Assembly (NCBI GenBank): GCA_021443235.1 | Contig: JABUUJ010000019.1 | Coordinates: forward strand, 15,234-23,464 | DNA: 8,231 nt | Direction: 5' to 3' | DNA from: Muribaculaceae bacterium | Lineage (GTDB): Bacteria > Bacteroidota > Bacteroidia > Bacteroidales > Muribaculaceae | Shown: piece by piece, positions 5,840 to 8,231 of the stretch | Numbering within the stretch: position 1 is the stretch's first letter | Layout: the number at the start of each line of letters is the position of its first letter | Translations under genes and position numbers: made by a program | The notes under the pieces: model-generated | Seen by the model: only the letters and a program-made list of their open reading frames with translations | Told to the model about the DNA's origin: nothing | Databases searched by the model: none

Positions 5840-7295
5840 CAACGAAAGCAGCTCTTTTCTGAAGTCGGTTGACTGGATCACCATCATCCTCTACCTCATC
5901 ATGGTGGTGGCAGGCGCGGTGAGCATCTATGCCGCGACCTATAACTTTGACAAAACTGCCAGCATGTTCGACTTCAGCCAGTTCTCGGGCAAGCAGTTTG
6001 TGTGGGCGGCCGCGTCGATGGTGCTTGGCCTGGTGCTGCTGCTCATCGACCGTCGCGTGTATGAGGCATACGCCTACCCCATATATGCGGCAATGATATT
6101 TCTGCTCATCGTCACAATATTTATTGCGCCCGACATCAAAGGCTCGCGCTCGTGGCTGCAACTGGGCCCCATGAGCTTGCAGCCGGCCGAGTTTGCCAAG
6201 TGCGCGACGGCGCTTGCGCTTGCCAAACTATTTGACACATATGGTTTTGCGTTCAACAACTGGAAGAGCTATGCGATAGCCGTTGGCATCATCGTGTTGC
6301 CCATCCTGTGCATTATTCTTGAGAAAGAGACCGGCTCGGCGCTCGTCTATACCAGCCTGATATTTGTGCTTTACCGCGAGGGAATGAGCGGCTTCGTCCT
6401 CTTCACCGCATTGTGTGCCATAACCTACTTTGTTGTGGTGCTGAAGTTTGCGACAGTGATGATTATGGGCATACCGCTTGGCACCTTCATCGTGTTTATA
6501 ATCATCATGGTGCTGGTGGTGGGCATGCTGGCGTTCTACTGCCGCTCGGCAATCCTCACGCGCGACGTCTTTTTGGGCTACACTATAAGTGCGGTTATCG
6601 TGGGCACGCTCGCCTACTATGGCATCATGATAAACGGCTATGCCTATTTCTTCACTGTGATAGGCGCATCGATGCTCTACCTCGTGTACGGTCTGTTTCA
6701 CGACGATGTGAAACGCGTGTCGATCACCATTGCCTTCGCGTTGCTGTCGGTGATATTTATCTTCAGCGTCGACATGGCGTTTAACAACGTGCTGCAACCT
6801 CACCAGCAACGACGCATCAGGGTCACGCTGGGCATTGAGGAAGACCCGCGCGGAGCAGGTTACAACGTAAATCAGAGTAAGATAGCAATTGGCTCGGGCG
6901 GAATGTGGGGCAAAGGCTTTCTGCAAGGCACCCAGACCAAGCTGAAATATGTGCCCGAGCAGCATACCGACTTCATTTTCTGTACTATAGGCGAGGAGGA
7001 AGGCTTTGCGGGTGCTACCATGGTGATTGTGCTGTTTGTGGCGCTCATCTTGCGCATCATCACCATCGCCGAGCGACAGCACACCAATTTCGGGCGCGTC
7101 TACGCCTACTGTGTGGCGTCAATCCTGATATTCCACCTGTCGATCAACATTGGCATGGTGATAGGCTTGTGTCCGGTGATAGGCATCCCTTTGCCGTTCT
7201 TCTCCTATGGCGGCTCATCGCTGTGGGGCTTCACTTTCCTGTTGTTTATCCTTCTACGCATTGATGCCGACCGCAAGGCCTACGGCACATGGTAA
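5823..7295 (+). CDS. rodA: Rod-system peptidoglycan glycosyltransferase RodA (SEDS family), long Bacteroidota form
   Basis: RodA is the SEDS polymerase that makes glycan strands from lipid II in complex with PBP2. The product has 490 residues, against about 370 in E. coli. Family motifs in order: KGSRSWLQLGPMSLQPAEFAK (106-126, shown in part by its key residues Q120-P-A-E123), ETGSALVY (169-176), HQQRRIRVTLG (327-337), YNVNQSKIAIGSGGMWGKG (347-365), VPEQHTDFIF (377-386) with the expected catalytic Asp383, NIGMVIGLCPVIGIPLPF (442-459), and SYGGSS (461-466). The extra length lies mainly between about 187 and 320, where four to five hydrophobic segments replace a much shorter E. coli stretch. 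ATG at 5823 is chosen because it gives the conserved N-terminus (FLKSVDWITI) and a 17-base overlap with mrdA. Upstream in-frame codons from 5649 encode a basic, Pro-rich stretch inside mrdA and are not part of the gene. Confidence 0.96.
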   Translation: MELRNDNESSSFLKSVDWITIILYLIMVVAGAVSIYAATYNFDKTASMFDFSQFSGKQFVWAAASMVLGLVLLLIDRRVYEAYAYPIYAAMIFLLIVTIFIAPDIKGSRSWLQLGPMSLQPAEFAKCATALALAKLFDTYGFAFNNWKSYAIAVGIIVLPILCIILEKETGSALVYTSLIFVLYREGMSGFVLFTALCAITYFVVVLKFATVMIMGIPLGTFIVFIIIMVLVVGMLAFYCRSAILTRDVFLGYTISAVIVGTLAYYGIMINGYAYFFTVIGASMLYLVYGLFHDDVKRVSITIAFALLSVIFIFSVDMAFNNVLQPHQQRRIRVTLGIEEDPRGAGYNVNQSKIAIGSGGMWGKGFLQGTQTKLKYVPEQHTDFIFCTIGEEEGFAGATMVIVLFVALILRIITIAERQHTNFGRVYAYCVASILIFHLSINIGMVIGLCPVIGIPLPFFSYGGSSLWGFTFLLFILLRIDADRKAYGTW

Positions 7296-7307
7296 TTTGT
7301 TATAGTT

Positions 7308-8231
7308 ATGGGTGTTAACACAAGCAACTCACGCAGCAAGAAGATGGCCCGCGACTTTCTGGTCTACTCGGTGGGCATGATAGGGTCAAAACTCATGACC
7401 TTCATGCTGCTGCCGCTCTACACCTATTTCATCAGCGACCCAAGCGAATATGGCTACTTCGACCTGTGCCTCACCGCCTGCTTCCTGCTCATGCCGCTCG
7501 TCACGCTGCAAATGCGCGATGGCGCCTTCCGTTTCCTGCTTGAGACCGATAACGACGACAAGCGCGCGCACATCGTCACCTATGTTAATAAGACGTTGTT
7601 CATCACCACGATGCTCACGGTTATTGTGGCTGTGGGGATCTACTTTGTTAAGCCATTTGCCTATCTCGGCTACACGGTGGCGATGCTGGTGGTGATGTCG
7701 TTCTACGACGTGTATGCGCAAACGGTGCGCGGATTGGGCGACAACCGTAGTTTCGTGGCTGTGAGCCTTGTAGCATCATTGGGAATCGTAGTTTTCAGTG
7801 TGGTATTCCTTGTTGTGGGAATGGGCATCGAGGGTCTGTTTCTTGCCAATATACTTGCTCGCCTGCTGGCACTTGTGGTAATTGACCTGCGGCTGCACGC
7901 GTTGCGTCGCTATTTCAGGCCCAGCCTGAGCGACTGCCGTGAGATAGGTCGTGAGATCCTGAGGTTCTCACTTCCGATGTTGCCGGTGGGAATTTGTTGG
8001 TGGTTTATCGGGTTCAGCAACCGTTCGTTCATTACCCATTACTTGAGCCTGCACGACAGCGGCATCTACGGCATGGCAAGCCGCTTGGCCACTGTGGTAC
8101 AAGCTATTGCGACGATATTCTTGCAAACGTGGCAGGAAAACGCCATCCAGCAATATCACAGCGCCGACCGCAACCGGTTTTTCTCGCAGGTTTTTAACGG
8201 CTACATCCTGTCGTTTGCCGCAGTGATAATC
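7308..8231 (+). CDS. MOP-superfamily polysaccharide flippase (Wzx-like), 3'-truncated by window edge
   Basis: The reading frame runs from ATG 7308 through 308 codons to the window end with no stop, so the gene is partial at its 3' end; full-length relatives are usually about 420-500 residues. It looks like an oligosaccharide-lipid flippase of the polysaccharide biosynthesis group in the MOP superfamily, which moves undecaprenyl-linked glycans across the inner membrane. Visible signs: a polar cytoplasmic N-terminus, many hydrophobic helices (near 16-41, 52-70, 95-114, 118-137, 149-170, 174-195, 221-236, 256-276, 293-308), and LPLYTYFI plus EYGYFDL at 35-53. FSLPMLP (220-226) starts the second half, and SGIYGMASRL (251-260) is a common Wzx pattern. 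MurJ hallmarks were not evident. Substrate is unknown. It begins 12 bases after rodA, so co-transcription is likely. A second ATG at 7344 is a less likely start. Confidence 0.85.
   Translation, partial: MGVNTSNSRSKKMARDFLVYSVGMIGSKLMTFMLLPLYTYFISDPSEYGYFDLCLTACFLLMPLVTLQMRDGAFRFLLETDNDDKRAHIVTYVNKTLFITTMLTVIVAVGIYFVKPFAYLGYTVAMLVVMSFYDVYAQTVRGLGDNRSFVAVSLVASLGIVVFSVVFLVVGMGIEGLFLANILARLLALVVIDLRLHALRRYFRPSLSDCREIGREILRFSLPMLPVGICWWFIGFSNRSFITHYLSLHDSGIYGMASRLATVVQAIATIFLQTWQENAIQQYHSADRNRFFSQVFNGYILSFAAVII

Noticed and set aside
4871..5887. 338-codon minus-strand frame opposite mrdA
   Set aside because: It lies opposite a gene with firm motifs, has His/Ala/Val-rich antisense-type composition, and shows no recognisable motif.
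6228..7082. 284-codon minus-strand frame opposite rodA
   Set aside because: It is very rich in His, Asp and Gln, as expected from reading hydrophobic membrane codons backwards. No family features were seen.
7296..7307. Promoter or terminator between rodA and the flippase gene
   Set aside because: Only 12 AT-rich bases are available, too few for either, and no hairpin is present.

Overview
The window is a compact, all-plus-strand stretch of a Bacteroidota (most likely Bacteroidales) chromosome. It carries the rod-shape elongasome cluster mreB-mreC-mreD-mrdA(PBP2)-rodA, between the 3' part of purH and the 5' part of a polysaccharide-type flippase gene. The lineage call rests on four things: the order purH-mreBCD-mrdA-rodA, the absence of Shine-Dalgarno motifs before the starts, a PBP2 with an SCN motif in a Cys/His-rich segment, and a RodA of about 490 residues, far longer than the 370-residue E. 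coli protein. The rather high GC, by eye in the mid-50s percent, would suit Muribaculaceae or a high-GC Prevotella-like lineage better than Bacteroides. That finer placement is only a guess.

Layout: 1-1368 purH, cut at its 5' end by the window edge; 1369-1400 a G-free AT-rich spacer; 1401-2414 mreB; 2415-2548 a 134-base spacer holding an imperfect hairpin and a possible 36-codon ORF whose stop overlaps the mreC start as ATGA; 2549-3400 mreC; 3397-3915 mreD (ATGA overlap with mreC); 3899-5839 mrdA with a GTG start (17-base overlap with mreD); 5823-7295 rodA (17-base overlap with mrdA); 7308-8231+ a MOP-superfamily flippase, open at the window end. No RNA genes, insertion sequences, CRISPR arrays or convincing terminators were seen.

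How the genes work together: MreB filaments on the inner face of the cytoplasmic membrane organise the machine. MreC and MreD link MreB to the periplasmic synthases. RodA polymerises glycan strands from lipid II and PBP2 cross-links them. The tight overlaps from mreC to rodA suggest one transcript with coupled translation. PurH catalyses the last two steps of IMP synthesis and is probably linked by position only. The flippase may serve surface polysaccharide export and lies 12 bases after rodA, so it could be co-transcribed.

Most of the window is a well-known housekeeping locus. The parts worth a second look are the mreB-mreC spacer (small ORF plus hairpin), the roughly 100-residue hydrophobic insertion in RodA, a Cys/His cluster near the PBP2 active site that could be a variant metal site, and the flippase next to the Rod synthase genes.
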